64,000 nt of DNA, from the NCBI GenBank assembly GCA_022579005.1, contig MU401603.1, positions 1-64,000 on the forward strand, given 5' to 3'. The stretch is from Poronia punctata (taxonomy: Eukaryota; Ascomycota; Sordariomycetes; Xylariales; Xylariaceae). Made by a program: the position numbers and the translations under genes. Positions 47,893-63,544 of this stretch are shown here, piece after piece. The notes beneath the pieces were generated by a model, which saw only the letters and a list, made by a program, of their open reading frames with translations, had not been told where the DNA came from and ran no database searches. The first letter of the stretch is position 1, and every line of letters starts with the position of its first letter.

Positions 47893-48080
47893 TAACAAGT
47901 CTAATAAGGCTTGTTATATAATATATAGTTAGAATTAGAACTAGGCTTGTCTATTAAACAAGACTTGTTAAAGAAATAAAACTTATTTAGGAAATAAAAC
48001 TTGTTAGACTTGCTAAGCTAAATAAGACTTGTTAAGCAAATAAAACTTGTTAAAAAAACAAGACTTATTAAGCTTATAAC
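47893..48080 (+). repeat. Left border repeat of the right AT block (AACAAGACTTGTTA family)
   Basis: Six or more copies of AA(C/T)AA(G/A)ACTTGTTA-like words are packed here, for example ATTAAACAAGACTTGTTAA near 47953 and AATAAAACTTGTTA near 47993 and 48040. Together they resemble, in reverse complement, the words at 63545-63636 on the other border. Confidence 0.6.
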
Positions 48081-51000
48081 TAAAATAAAGCGTTTTAATT
48101 AGCTAAATTTAAAAAAGTAAAGCATTATAATTAAATAAAAATTTAATTAAAGCAAACTAGCTCTAGCTTTTAATTAGTTATATATAGTTATATATATAAA
48201 ATAATTATAGTTTTAAAAATAAGTACTAGTATTGCTTCTTTATAACTTAAGTTGCTTTATCTTAAATAAATTAAAGGTTATAAATATATTTTTAACTTTC
48301 TTTTTTATTTACTTTTATAAATACTTATATATCCTTTATTCTCTTATTTTTTATTTTCTTATTATTAAGTACATTTTCCTATTTTCTTTTTTTTCTTATT
48401 TTTTATTATTAAGTATATTTTTTTACTTTATTAATAACTATTATATTATAGCTTATAACTATTATAACTTATATTTATTACTTATTATTATAACTTTAAA
48501 TTTTTGCTTTTATAAGTTTAATAGCGTTAAAAATATATTTTACTTATTTTAAGTTAATTATATTTTACTAAGTAAAATTAAGTAAATTTACTTGCTATAA
48601 TATAAGCAGCTAATACTACTAAATATTTAATTGCTAATTTTTAAATTATAAATAATAAAAGTTTTAATTAACCTAAACAATGCTAACACTATTAATATTA
48701 ACTATATATATTTGCTAAAAATAAATAATAGTAATGCTAATAATAACACTATTAAGTTGCTTAGCTATAACTTTAAAATTAAAAATAAAGTTATAATTAT
48801 AAGTATAGTTAATAAGTATTATAATAATAAAAATATAATAATTATTAAAGTTGTTTAAAACAAAAATATAATTAATATAGCTAAAGTAATAGTTATTATT
48901 ATAAGTATACTTAATAAAGTTGCTAATACTAAATATAAACTTATTATTTATAGCTTTAAAAGCGCGTTGCTTACTATTATTAGCATTTTTTTATAAATTT
49001 TATTTTATAATATAATTATAGTTAAAAGTACTAACGTAAGCTAAGTAAAATATAAGTAAAAGCACTAAAAAATAAAAGTTAAAATAATAGTTAAAACTTA
49101 CTTATTTATAAAAAAAAACTTATAAAACTATTAAATAACTTTATTTTAAAATATAGTAAAATATAGCTAAAGTTTATTATAGTTTTTTTTATAAGCTAAT
49201 TATAATATATAATAAAATTATAGCTTTACGTTAATATTAGTATAAACTAGTAAATAAGCACTACTATTAGCTAAATAAAGTAAAAACTTTTTAATTTTAA
49301 CTAAAAAAATATAATTAATAACACTTAAGTTAATATAAAACGTATTAGCTAACTAGTTAATATTTAGTTTAAAATTATTATTTTTAAGTAAGTTAGTTAA
49401 GTTATTATAGTTAGCTTATAAAAAAACTTTATTAAAAAGGCTTAAGTATTATTAGTATAAAAAAAGTATTTTTTAAGTTAAATTAAAATTATTATATAAA
49501 AACATATTATATAAAACTAAGCATATAGTTTTTTAAAAGTTTATTTTTATTAGCAGTACTTTTTTTATATTAAAATAATTAGTTTTATATACTTACGTTT
49601 TAAAATACTTAAAGGTATAAGCAATATTAGCTTATATAAAAATTACTATATTTAATTATAAAAAAATAAAAAAGAAAAAAATAAATAAAAATAAAAAAGG
49701 GTATATAAAGCGCTAAAATAAAAACTTTATATATATAATAGTTATATAAAAATATAAACCTAAGCTAATTAAATAATAGCCCCTAGCCTTTTAATATTTA
49801 TATAAAGTTAAATATAATTATTTTTTATATAATAATATAACTAATATATTTTAAACTTATAAAAACCTTTTAAAATAGCAAAATATTTTTAAAATAAGCT
49901 AAAATAGCACTAAAAATATAATAACTTATTAATATAAATTTTTTTTAATTAATATATTATAGTTTACTAGCAGCGCATACTTTTTTATAATAGCTAAATA
50001 GTATATTTTAACGTAAATATTAAGCTATAGCATATTATTTAAATATTATAATAAACGTACTAAATTACTACTTTTAAAGTTATTAAAAAGTTTGTTTTTA
50101 GCTATTATTAGGCCTAAAAAGCTTGCTACTAAGCTAGCAAGTAAATTAGCAACAAATTTAGCAACTAACTTTACTATAAATTTTAATACTAAGTTTTTAA
50201 CGCTTATAGTAGCATATATATAAAGCTAATTAAATATATATTAAGCTTTATAAATAATTAAACATATATTATTATAGTTAGCTTTAAACACTTTTTTTTT
50301 TATTAAAACAGTATTGCTTTTAGCAATAATAGTATAAGTTTTAATAATTAAATTAATAAAATCTTAACTTATTTTTTAAGCTACGTATTAGAAAAACTTA
50401 AGCTTAATATAACGCTTTTTAAGCTAATATTTAAAAAATATAAAAATAACTATAAACTACTTAATATAATTAAATATTTTATAGCTTACAAAATAATAAA
50501 TAAAAAACTAAAAACATAAATAACTAAAAAAAAACTTTTAAACTTAAATTTTTAAAGCATATTTAGTATAAGCTACTTTTATTAAAATGTTATTTTATAA
50601 TAAAAAATATATAAAGTTAAATATACTATTATATTTTAAGTAAGCTATATTAAAAAAATAACTTATAATAAACTTTAACGCTAAAAATATACTAACTAAT
50701 AAAAGCTTAAAGTTTGCTATACTTTATTGCTTACTATACTTAGCAATAATAAATATAGTTTTTAGTTAATTTTTTATTATTTTTTATATTTTAATAGTTT
50801 ATATATAAAAGCAACTTTAAATAACAATATTAAATTTTAAAAAGCTATTAAAATTACTAGCTTTTTAACTAAAGCACGCATAGTATATATAATAAAAATA
50901 ATAAGCTTTTAAACCTTTTAGTTTAAAGTTTTTTGCTTACTAAAGCATATTTTTAATATAATATATAAAGAAAACATATACTTAAACTTTTTTATTATTA

Positions 51001-54000
51001 ATTTTTTAAACTATACTTTTATTAAAATATGCTATAATATATAGCGCTATAATAATATTATTAAAGTTTAAAGCATATAGCTTTAAAATAAAATAAAAAA
51101 TATTATTAAAATAAGTATGTTTTATTTTAGTTATAGCTGCTAAAATAAAATAAAAGCTTATTAGCATATAATATAAATTGCTAAAAATACTAAAGCTATT
51201 AATAAAAGTTAATATTAAAAAAAACTTAACTAATATAGCGTTTAAGCAAACATTATTTTACTTATACTTATATAGTTTATAGCTATAACAATTTAATTTT
51301 AACTTAACTTAAATAAAGTAAGTATAATATAAAAAAATAAGCTTGCTGCTAATAAAAAAGCGTTAAGCTATATATTACTTTTTTTTAGTTTGCTTATATA
51401 ACTAAATAGTAATATAATATTTTAAGTATAGCTTAAGTTGCTTTAATTTTAAGCTAAAATAATAACAAGGTGCTTGCTATATTAAATTATTTTAAGTTTT
51501 ATTAAAATAGTTATTAATATATATATAAAAGTAAGCATATATATTTTTTTTTAAAATATAAATAATATTAGCGTTTATAATAAGCTTATTATACGCGTGC
51601 TTAAAGTTAATTACTAAGCTAAAAATAGCTTTATAACTATAGTAGTAGCTTTTTTATATTTACAAAACTAAATAGTTTAGCTAATTAAAAGTATAAGTAT
51701 TATTATATTTATTTTAACTTATATTATATACTTAACCTATATAAATATTAGTAATTTTATTACTATTATTTATAATACTTTAGCAAAAATATCTTTTTTA
51801 ATAATATTTAAAATATATAAAGTTAAAAAAGAATATAATAAAACTTAAAGCGTTATTAACTTAAATATACGTATATTTGCTATTAATAGTATAAATAAAT
51901 AAAGCCTAAGCATAAAAATAAAAAAGCTTAGTTAGCTTATTAACAAATATAGCTAAACTATAATAAGTTTTATAGCTAATATTTAATATAATATAATTTT
52001 TAAATATAAAAAGCAAATTAAAAAACGTAAGCTTTATTATTACTTTAAAAAGTTTTTTAAGCTTTTTAAACCTAATAGGTTTTTTGCCCTTTTCTTTACT
52101 TTTACTTTTATTTTAAGCTTTAAATTTTTTAAAAATCTTTTTTTATTTAGGCTTTAGCAAAATAAGCACAATAAAAAATTTTAAAATATTTAAAAAAATG
52201 TTTGCTTTTTTTATATTTATTAAAAGCATTTATTTACATATATAGTTTTTAAGCATTAAAAGCTAAAAAAAAAGTTTGCTTACGTTTTTTAAAACATTAC
52301 CCTTTTTATTTTAAAAAAAAAATAAAAGCTTATAAAAAGCTTTATAGTTTTTATAACTAAAGCTTATAAGCTTTATAAATGTTACTAAGGCCTTTTTAAA
52401 TACTAATATTTTTATAAACTTATTTTAGTATATAATAATAAAAGTAAAAATATTTTTAAAGTTTTTTTTTAGCTTTAATTATAGCTTTAAAAGCAAAACT
52501 GCTAGTTTAAAAAGCTTTAGTGCGTTTTATATAATAAAAATATCTTTACTTTTAAAGTTTTTACTAATATTTTAAAATACTAAAAACGTTAAAGCTAGTT
52601 TAGTAAATATAATTTTTTTATAGCTTACAGCGCTAAGCATATTTTTTAAATTTAGTGCAGCATATATAGTATACTTAATAATATTATTTATATTACTAAA
52701 TTAAAGTTTATTAATATTAATAATTACTATTTTAAATAATAATTAGCTTAGCATCTATTTTATAAATAAACTTAAAAGTAACTTATGCTTATTTTTAGTT
52801 TTACTATTTAATTTACTATTAGCTAATTTTTTACTATTATAAGCTAAAATAATATTATTTTAAAGCAAGTTAAATATTTTAATATTATTATTATTATATA
52901 TAATAGCGCTAATATTATATATATTAAAAAGGTTTATATTGCTTAGTATATTAAAAGTACTTAATATACTATTATATTTAAAAGTAAAGCTATTACTAGT
53001 TATTATTTTATAGCTACTTTAACAACTACTAAGCTTTAATAGCTATTAGCTTACTAATATACTTATTATTTTTAGCATTATAAAATTATAGTAAATTAAT
53101 TTATAAAGTTAGATTTTTTATACTTTTATACGCTATAAAAATATATTAATTTTTTATATTAAATATATAAAATAAAAGTAGTATTAAAGTAAAAATAAAA
53201 AAAAATATAAAAAACCTTTTTTTGCTACTATTGCTTATAATATTTCTTTTAAACTATAAAAATTAAGTTAATAGCTAGCGCAGCTTATTTTAATAAGCTA
53301 TATAGCTATTAATATATATATTTCCTTTTTTTAATATATTATATAAGCTATTTACTACGCTATTAAAAAAGTATATATATTGCTTGCTATACTTTAGTTA
53401 ACATTTTTATATATTTGTTTATTTTTAACTATAACTAAAAGTAAAATATACTAAAATATATAAAGTTTTTATATATTTATATATAAGTATATATTTTAAA
53501 AAATAATCTTATTAAAAAGCAAATATTTACACTTTTATTTTTTATTTTCTTTTATTTTTTTTTATTATTTTATACCTTACTTATATTTTATTTTTTATAA
53601 AAGCGCTATATTTTAATAAAACTTATTTTTTTTATTTTTATTTTTTTACTTTATACTAGCGCACTTTTATTAATAAATAAAAGCATAGCTATAGCTAATA
53701 ATTTACTTAGCTGCTTTAAGCTTATAAAAAATAGCAGCTTTTTTAAGCTTAATTGTAGTGCTAATAGCATGCTTTATTATAGCTAAAGTAAACTAAGTTA
53801 AATATACTATTTTTTTTATTATTTTTTATTTTTTTATTTTTTAACTATATTTTAATTTGCTAGTTTTTTAGTTTGCTTATAATCTTTATTTTAAAAGTTC
53901 TTTTAATTATTTTTTTAATACTTAACTAAGCGCTTAAAGCAATATTTTTAATATACTTAGTAATTACTATAAAAAAAGCAGCAAACAAAATACTTTTACT

Positions 54001-54811
54001 ACTTTACTAAAATAACCTTTTTAGCTACTTTTGCTTAGTTTTAAAAGCAGTGCTTTATAAAAAAATAACAATATTAAAAAAGCAAGTAATAATGCTAATA
54101 AAATATTTACTATTTTAAGTGCTATTACTAAAAGTAGCGCTACTATTTAAAGCAAAACTAAAAAAATAAAAAAGCTGCTTAAGTTAGTATATTTTAACTT
54201 TTTTTTGCTTTTTATATATACTAGCTTTAAAAAAGTAGCTAATATGCTTTTTATTTAAATAGCATATAACTAGTTGCTTAATAAAAATAAAATAAGCGTA
54301 AATAATTTAGCATAAGTTAAAACTATACTATATAAAAAAGTAGTAAAGGTTTTTTTTGTTTTTAAATTTAGCAAGATTATAAGCATAGTTATTAAAAAAG
54401 CATTTTTTTTATTAAATACTTATATTAAATCTTTTAAGCAACGTTATAAATATATTATAAATTGCTTTAATAATTTTAAGTATAAGTTTTTTTAAAAAAG
54501 CCTTTATATAAGTTTATAATAATTTTAATATTATAAATTATGCTAATAAATAATATAGTTGCTAGCTAATAACTTTTATAACAACTTTAGTACTTTTAAA
54601 AATACAAAGTTTTTAGTTAATTTTAAACTTTAAACTTATAATAAAGAAAATATATAGGTTATTAAAAAATTTTTATATTTTTGTTTTAATAAACTAATAT
54701 TTAAAATAGTTTAGCGCTTTATTAAGCAGCTTATTAACTAAAAAGCAATGTTTACTAATTGCAAAAATTTTCTATTTTACTACTTTAAAACAATCTTTTA
54801 TAACTTAATAG

Positions 54812-55058
54812 TTATTATAATTAGGTTATAAAGAAGGCAAGGCTTTTAAAGGTAACTTGATTTATTGTTAGAAATCTAAAAGTAAAAAGAAAAAAAAAAA
54901 AAGCTTTTAAAATCTTGTTTAGTGTATAGACTTAATATGTGCTTACTATAGTAGGTTTGCACCTATTTGCAAGTATAGGTTTTAGTACGTACTGTTTAAA
55001 AAAAGTAATAGCTATAAGCTACTTAATTAGCTATATTATTATTAACTAATTTATAACT
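54812..55058. repeat. Left LTR
   Basis: Starts TTATTATAATTAGGTTATAA and ends TTTATAACT. It aligns over its whole length with 61369-61616. Nearly all differences are C/T or G/A transitions plus one single-base A-run indel. Shared unmutated words include TGTGCTTACTATAGTAGGT and TTAGTACGTACT. Confidence 0.85.
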
Positions 55059-58000
55059 ACTTTTTTTTTAAAAAAAAAATAACTTATTTTAAGGCATAAT
55101 CTAGCTTTAAACTAGTGTTTTTTAAGTTTTTAATTTTAATTAGTTGCTTTTTAGCTAAAAAAAGATTGTTTTAAGTATTTATTAATATTATAATAGTTTA
55201 AGCTTTTATACTATTATGCTATAGTGCTAGTTTTTTTATAACTAATTATATTTATTATATTATATAAAGCAGCTTTTTTATTAAGTATTTTACTTTATAT
55301 ATTTTGTTTGCGCGTTTTTTTAGTTTTTTGCATAGCTAGCGCAGCTTTATTATTATTAGTATATAGCAAGTTAAATTTATTATAAGCAGCAGCTTTAAGC
55401 TATTTATATAAATGTATTAAAAAGCTTATTGCTTTAAAGTATTGCTTATAAAAACTTTATAGTAATTTTATACTATTTTTAAAGTTTTTTATAAAATACT
55501 ATTTATTATTTATATTTTAACTTTTTTAGTTTACTTTATATTATAGTTTTTTATAGTAAAGTTATAACGTTTATATTTTTTTAATAATAAATTTTTTATT
55601 TTTTATTAAAGTAATTATTTTTTTTTAAGGTTTTTTGCTTTTTGCTTTAGTAGCAGGTTATTTAAGTATTTTTATAATTAGTTAGCATAATATTTATTTA
55701 TTGCTTACTATATAAGCAGTACTTTAAAAGTATACGTATTTTTATTTTATAATAGTATTTAAAACTTTTATTATATTATTAAGTAGTTTAGCTTATTAAA
55801 TAGTTAGTTTGTTTGCTATGCTTATTTTTTTTTAATATAAATATAAAGTTTTTTATATTAAAATTTAGTTTTTTTTAGCTTTAGTTTGCTTAATATATTA
55901 TTTAGTTTTATATATAATATAAGTTATTTTAAGCTATGCTAATATAGTTTATAATAGTTTAAATTTAGTTTTTTGCTTTAGTGCGCAGCTTTTATTTATG
56001 CTATATTAAGCTATTAAGCTTATTATTAAGCATATAGTTTTTTTAGTTAAAATATATAAGTATAAAAAACTTTATTTTTACTTTATAAAGTAATATTTTA
56101 GTTAACTTATATAAGATTGCTGCTTATATATAGTTTATAGTAAAAATATATTTTAACTAATTATTTTAATAATAGCTAATATATAGTTATAGTTATTAGT
56201 TTAAGTACTTATTTATTATTTTAGCTTGTTTTATTATTTTATAATAGCTTGCTAAAGCTAACGTTTAAGTAATACTAAAAATTTTTGCTAGTTTATTAAT
56301 AAATATAAAAATAAACTAAAGCCTTTAGTTTAATATAATTATAATTAGCAAGCTAAAAACTTTAAAAAAGCCTTTATAATATAGCTAAGCTACTTTTTAT
56401 ATTATTACTTTTATAGTATAAAATATTGTTTATGCTTTTTTGCTTAATTTATTTACTATTACTATTATATTATTATAATTGTATTTATTTTTAAGCATTT
56501 ATTTAAAGTTTATTATTATATATTTTTAAACTTAGTTTAATATTAGCAACAGTATTAGTTTGCTAAGCGTTTTATTTTTTAAAACTTTAGCTAAGCAATA
56601 TTATAAGCAATTTGCTATATAGCAATTATAGTTATTATTTAAATAGGGCTATTAGTACTTTTTTATAACTAGCTAGCATGTTTTTTATTTACTTAAGTAT
56701 GCTATTAATATTTTTTTATAAGCTTTTTTTATTAACTTTATTTATAAAAAAAGAGTATTTAGTATTACTAGTTTTTTTTTATATATAGTTAAGCTATTTT
56801 TTAGTTTTTAAAGGTTAAAAGCATTTTTGTTTTTAAGCCTTATTTTATTTTTAGCTTTTTAGTAATATATTTGTATGCTTAAGTTTTTTTAGTTTTTATA
56901 TAAGATTTTGTTTATAAATTAAAGTTTTTTTAAAACCTTTATTTTTTTTTATAGTTTAAAAGATAAAATTTTTGCTATACTATTTATTTAAATAAAAGTA
57001 AATTTTATAGTAACTAGTTTAAAAAATATAGTATATTTATAAAGTTTTTTTTTTGCTTTTTAAAAGGTAACGTTTTTTTATTTTTAAAATAATATATTAG
57101 CTACTATATTTTTTTTTTTAATTAGTATATAATAACAAAGTTATATTTTGCTAATAGCATTAACTACTTTACTTGCTATAAGTTAAAGTATTATTTAGTA
57201 CTAAAATATTTTAGCGCTTTATAGTTTATTATTACTAAAAATAGCTTATTATGTTAGTATTTAATTAGCTTTGCTTTTTATTTTTTTAAAGCTAGCACTA
57301 TAGCTAGCATTTTTTTATTATAAATTTTATAGTTAAGCTTTGCGCTGCTTATAATCTTTAAAAAAAAAGCTACTAAATATTATTTTCTATTTAAGTATAA
57401 CTATAAAAAAGCTTTTGTTGCTATTTTATTTAATATATTTGTTTTTATTTTTATTAATAAGTTATAGTTATAATGCTTTAGTAAAAAAGCTATTATTAGT
57501 ATTTTTTTTAATTTTTAAAAGGCTTTTTTATATTTTTTTTTTAAAAAAAAAAGCGCATTATAATATATAAAAGCTATAAGCAGCTTTGCTTTTTAGCTAT
57601 AGTTGCATATAAACTTTTTATAAAAGTTACAAAATCTTAAAAAAAACTATACTTTTTTTATTATTATAAGTGCTGCTTAGTTTTTTATAACTTTTATTTT
57701 GCTTAAGTTAACACTTATACTATTTAAACTTATTATATACTTTAAAAATTTAGTTTTTATAATATAAAATTTTAATTTTTTAAAGTTAGCTTATAAACTA
57801 GCTTTTTTTAATTAAAGTAATACTTTTTTAATATATTTTTAATGCTTTTTTAACAAAGTTAAATATATTAAAATATTATTTATATAAGTATAGTAAAAGT
57901 AATTTAAATAATTAAATAAAGTATTGTTTATATACTTTTAAAATGTTAAAAAACTATTAGTAAGTTTAAATAGTAGTACTTTATAGCAGTATGCTTTATA

Positions 58001-61000
58001 TTACGTTTAAAAAGTTATAAGGTTTTTTATTTCTTTTATTATTTTAATTTTATAAAATATTTATTATATATTTATTTTAGTAAAAATTTTTACTTTTAAT
58101 ATTTATGCTAAGGTTTTTTTAATTAGTAGTAGTAAGTATTAGTTTTTTTTTATTAAGTTATTTAATTTTTAGTAGTTTATATAAAATTATAGTTTTTTAT
58201 AAGGTTTAACTATAAAAAGTACTAGCAAGGCTTATAAGACATTATTTAGCTTTATAAAACCTTTTTATAAGTTATTAACTAAATACTTATATATTGCTTT
58301 TAATTTATTTAAAAATATTTTATAAAAAAGGCTATATTTTAAGTTATTAAAAGATTTGCTTTTAAAAAACTTTATTTAGTAGTTTACTTTTAGCTAGTAT
58401 AAAAGCAAAGTGTTTAAGTTTACTTTATTAAAAGTATATAGTAAACTATAGTATTTTAAAAGTATAACTTTAAAAGCTTGTTTTTTTAACTTTTTATTTT
58501 TTTTATTAAAGAATGCTTTAATTCTTTATTTATTAATAATTAAATTAAGTTTTTTTATACTTATAATTTTAACTTAGTTTTTTAAATAGTTTATTTTAAC
58601 TATTTATTAAAATAAAAAAGCTATTAAAAAACAAAGTTTTATAGTTAGCTTTTTTTATACTAAGCTATACTGTCTTTTTTTATTTAATATAGTCTTTATA
58701 TATTTAATAGCTATTTTTTAAATATACTAGTTTTATAAAAAGGTTTAAGCTAAAGTACGTCTTTGTTTTTTAAAAAAAGTACTTTTTTTATTTTTTAAAT
58801 TTTAGCTTATATTAGATTTAAATAAAAAAAACAAAGCATACGCTTTTTGTTTACATATACGCTTTTTTTTAGCTTTAAACTTATTTTTTTTAATATTATT
58901 AAATGCGTTTTTTTATTTAATAAGCATTTAGCTTTTTTTAGTAAAGTTTTTAAAAATTTTAATTAATAACTTTTATAGTTAAAAAGTATGCTATATTTTA
59001 TAAACTATAACTTTTTTAGTATTATATTATATTATATATTTAGTACTATAAGCAGTATTTTTTAAAATATATAATTATTTATTTAAAACGTAGTTACTAA
59101 AACTTTATATATTTTCTAACTATTTTTACTATTAAACTTAGTTGCTATATAATAGTTAAAGTCTATAATTACTATTAAGCTTATTATAGCTTTAATTTTT
59201 TTTACTAAAAGCATGCTTATTACTATATATACGTTAGCTTTTATATTATTTAAAACGTTGTTTATTTATAAAAAAGATTTATTATTTAATAGTATATAGT
59301 TAAATATAAAAGGTTTTTTTTTATATATTTGTTTATTATATTTATTTTTTTTAAATTGCTATTTAGTAATATTTTCTTTAAAAAAAAGTTTACTTGCTTT
59401 AAAGTTATTTTTTTAAAGTTTGTTTTTTTTTTTTTTAATAAAAAAGGCTTTAGTTTTTACGTTATAATTATAAAATATTAAGATTACTTAAATGCGTGCT
59501 TATTAATTTAAGTTATTTTTTTTTTAAAAAATAGTTATAAAAAGTATGTTTTTAGCTTTTATAGTTAAAGCAGCGTCCTTTAATAATTAAAGTTTTTATT
59601 TTCTTTACTAATAGCTTTATTTGCTAAATAAAAATCTGTTAGTTTGTTTTTTTTACATTATAAAAGCTAGTATTTTTATTATAATTTTTTATATTTACAT
59701 TTAACTTTGCTATACTTAGTTATACTAAATAAATAGCGTTATTATTAGCTTAAAGGTTGCTATTAGTATTAGTTAGCTTTTATATAGCTTTTTACTTATT
59801 TTTTTAATAAAAAGTATAAACTACTTAAGTATAATATTAAACAAAAGCATTAAAGTTAACTATATTATTAAAATATTAAGTAATAGTTTCTTATTATAAG
59901 TAAGCAATAAGTTTATTATAAAACTCTTTTTTTTACTTTATTTATAAAATCTTTTGCTTTTTTACTAGTTATATAAAGTTATTTTTAAAAGTTTAATAAT
60001 TAGCAAAGCTTTTTATTTTTAGTTTTTAATATTTAGCTTTAACGTTTTACTTTTAGTTAATGTTTTTATACTTACTTTTTAAATATTTTAAAAGTTTTTT
60101 TAATATATTAATTATATTTAAATAGTTATTTTATAAGTAAAGCTAAAAGTTTTTAGCTATAGTTTTGCTTAAGTAAGCTTTAACGTTAGCTATTTTAGCA
60201 TAGTTATTTATAAACTAGTTTTTATTAGCTTTAAAGCAGTTACGCATATAGTAGTACTATACTTTAAAAATAATTTTTTTTTTTTTATTATTATAAAACG
60301 TAAATATTTTAATTTTAGCTAACTTTTAAAGCTATATTATAATTATAAAAAAAGTATTATTATAAAACGTTAACTTATTATAAGCTAAAAGGTTAACTAC
60401 TTATTAGTTAATATTAATTATTTAATTTTTAAAGCGCTTAATTTTATTATATACTTTTATTAACTTAGCTATTATATATTTTATAATTACGTTTTAATTA
60501 GGTATTAGCATAGTTGCGTTATTTTTATAGCTATAACTTTTTAATTAAGTTTATAGTTATTATACTTTTTTTTTTAAAATAGCGTTTTTTTTTAATTTAA
60601 AGTAAGTTAAGTAGTAAGCCTAGTAAACTAAGTTAATAATAATTTGCTTATTAAGTATAAAAATACTATATATAAAATCTGCTTAAATTTAATAAGCAAT
60701 TAATATTAAAAATTAAATTTTAAGTTTTTAAAACATTACTATAAAGTATATTTATATTAAGTTATTAAAAGCTTTAATATTTATAGTACTATTAAAGTTT
60801 AATATAGCTTATTTGCTATTTTTAGTAAATAGTATAAATAAAAATCTTAGTTTATTTAATTTTTTAATAAACAATTTAGTAAAAGCTTATATTAACTTAT
60901 AAGTTTTTTAATAAAACCTTTTAAGTATTTATTTATAATAAGAAAACTTAAAAGCATTTTTTATAAGTTATTAGTTAAAAACGCAAGCTTGTTTTTTTAA

Positions 61001-61368
61001 TATTTTAAAAGATTTTTTTTTATTAGATTTTTTAAGGTCGCAGCTTAAAGTTTTACTTACAGCTTTAAAAAAAAGCTAAAGAACTATAGTAAACCTATAG
61101 CAGGCTTTTATTTATAAAATCTTATTAGCTTTAAAAATTGTTTTATTAAAGTTATTATTTTAGTATAGCGCTTTAGCAAATGCTTGCTGCTTTATTATAG
61201 CACGCATTTTTATACGTTTTTTATCTTTTTAAGCTATAACTAGTTAGTAGCTAAAATATTAATTTTTAGCAGTTTATTTTAACGTAAGTAATACTGTTTA
61301 GTTTAAATTAATTTAGCAATTAAAGCGTACACTTTTTTAATTACTTTTTTTTTTTTTTAACCTTTAAA

Positions 61369-61616
61369 TTATTATAATTAGGTTATAAAAAAAACAAGGC
61401 TTTTAAAGGTAACTTAATCTATTATTAAAAATTTAAAAGTAAAAAGAAAAAGAAAAAAAAGCCTTTAAGATCTTGTTTAGTATACAAACCTAATGTGTGC
61501 TTACTATAGTAGGTCTGCACCTGTTTATAAGTGCAGGTCTTAGTACGTACTATTTAAGGGAGGTAATAGCTATAAGCCACTTAATTGGCTATACTGCTAT
61601 TAACTGATTTGTAACT
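61369..61616. repeat. Right LTR
   Basis: Full-length partner of 54812-55058. It keeps more G and C in places (GGGAGGTAATAGC, CTTAATTGGCTATACTGC) where the left copy has A and T, so it has been hit less heavily by RIP there. Elsewhere (TTTATAAG against TTTGCAAG) the left copy is the less mutated one. Confidence 0.85.
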
Positions 61617-63544
61617 ATAGTAAAGTTAAAAAAGCTTATTATTTATAAACGCAAGATAAATCCTAGCTAAAAATAGTAACTTAAGCTAACTGCTTAAAAG
61701 TAGCAGCGCTATAAAATTTATTAAATTAAGATATTTAATTTTTATAAAGCTTTTTTTGCTTACGTTAACTTTAAAGACGTTAAGCTTAATATGTTTATAT
61801 AAGTTAATAATGCTTTTTAAAAAATAATAAAGCGCTAAGTATTTTAAATTTTAAAAGATAACTTAATAATTAATAGCTTACTTTTTTTATATAAAACTAT
61901 ATAGCTGCCCTATTTTATTTTTTATAAAAACACTTTTAATAGTAATTATTATTTATAGCTTTGTATTTTAAATAGCTTATACTTGCTTATAAGCTTTAGC
62001 TTTTTATTATAAACTTATATATTATAAACTTATATATTGTTAAGTTAAGGTTTTATATTATAAGGTTATATTAGTTTGCTTATTTTTTTTAATATAAATA
62101 TTTAATAAAATAAAAAAAAAGTATTAAAAACTTAATAACTTAATTATAAACTTATAGCTATATAAAGCAGCTATAGCAACACTAGCTTTTTTTTTAAGCT
62201 TTTAAGATTATTTACTTTTTATAGTTAGCCTTGCTAATTTTAATAAGCAGTTTTTTTTTAGCTTTTTTTTATTATTAGTTTACTTAACTTAAAACTAATT
62301 TAACTAGGCTTATTTTGCTTTTTTTAAGTTTTTTAAAGTTGCTTATTAAAGCTTTTTACTTTATTTAGTATACTTAGTACTACGCTTATAGTAACTAAAA
62401 CTACTATGCGCTTTGCTACTTTTATAGTGCTATTTTTTATTATTAAGCTATTATATTTTTATAGCTAGTTTTAAGCTTAGCGTTTATAATAAGCTTAATT
62501 TTAATTTTAGTTTTAAACTTAATATAGTTATTTTTAGCGTAGCTAGCAGTTTTAAACTAAAACTACTTTTTAACCTAACTAGTAACAACTTATAAAGCAA
62601 TAAAAATTTATAAAATATATTTTTTAATTAGCTAAAAAGCAAAATATGCTAAGCTGCTTTAGTAAACGTACTTTTAAGTATAATAAAGCTTACTATAATA
62701 ATATTTTTATTTTAAAGCTTGCTTATAATAATAACTATTTTTATAATAATAATAACTTTAGTAATAATAATAATATATACTTTTAACTTAGTAATAGTAT
62801 TAATAATTTTAACTTAAATTTTTTTAATATTGTTAATAACTAGTATATAAAAATAGCTAAACTTAAAACTAATACGCTTATAAATAATAGCTATAATAAC
62901 GCTACTAAATATAGCTTTAATAATAATAATAAAATAAAAAGCCTTTTTAAGTAAGTAGCTAAGCATATTATATATTACTATATGGCATATTATTAGTTTT
63001 TATACTTTATTTAAACTTGCTAGCACTTTATTTTTTATTTTTAACTTAGCTAGCTTTTATAATAGTTTATTAACATAATTTTATATTTTAATAATTATAT
63101 TAAAGTTTTAATACTTTGCTAAGCATTTTTTAAAGTGTTTTTATAGCTTATACTTTAGTACTTATAAAAAATAAATACTTTTGCTATTTTAAATAGCTTT
63201 AAGCTTATTAATATATTAACTTTAAGCATATAGCAATAATTATATAAAAGCATAGTAAGATTATTTTATTAACTTATAATATTTAATAAATTAATAAGCT
63301 AGCAAATTTTTTATATAAAATCTTATTAATAGCTTATAGCTAGCTACGAGGTTTTAAAGCAATAAATGCTTTATTTATATATAGTAGCAAGCTTAAGTAG
63401 CTTATAATAGTTAATAAAAGCTTTATTATAAAGACTTTAATTAACATATTAACATATTATAATAATAATAAACAGCTTTTTATATAAATTTAATAAAAAA
63501 TATACTTTTTTATATAAATTTATATAAAAAAGTACCTTTGCGCT

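Larger units (their letters stand above)
54812..61616. mobile_element. RIP-degraded LTR retrotransposon, ~6.8 kb
   Basis: Two direct repeats of 247 and 248 bp bound a 6.3-kb interior, the size expected of a full-length copia- or gypsy-class element. The interior is AT-rich and no gag or pol motif remains readable, so the superfamily and strand are unknown. ATAG precedes the left LTR (ends at 54811) and follows the right LTR (61617-61620), possibly a short target-site duplication, although such matches are weak in AT-rich DNA. Confidence 0.75.

Noticed and set aside
48232..48552. 106-codon frame in the right AT block, resembling a multi-pass membrane protein
   Set aside because: It is a string of Phe, Ile, Leu and Tyr that follows from the base composition, with no start context or conserved pattern.
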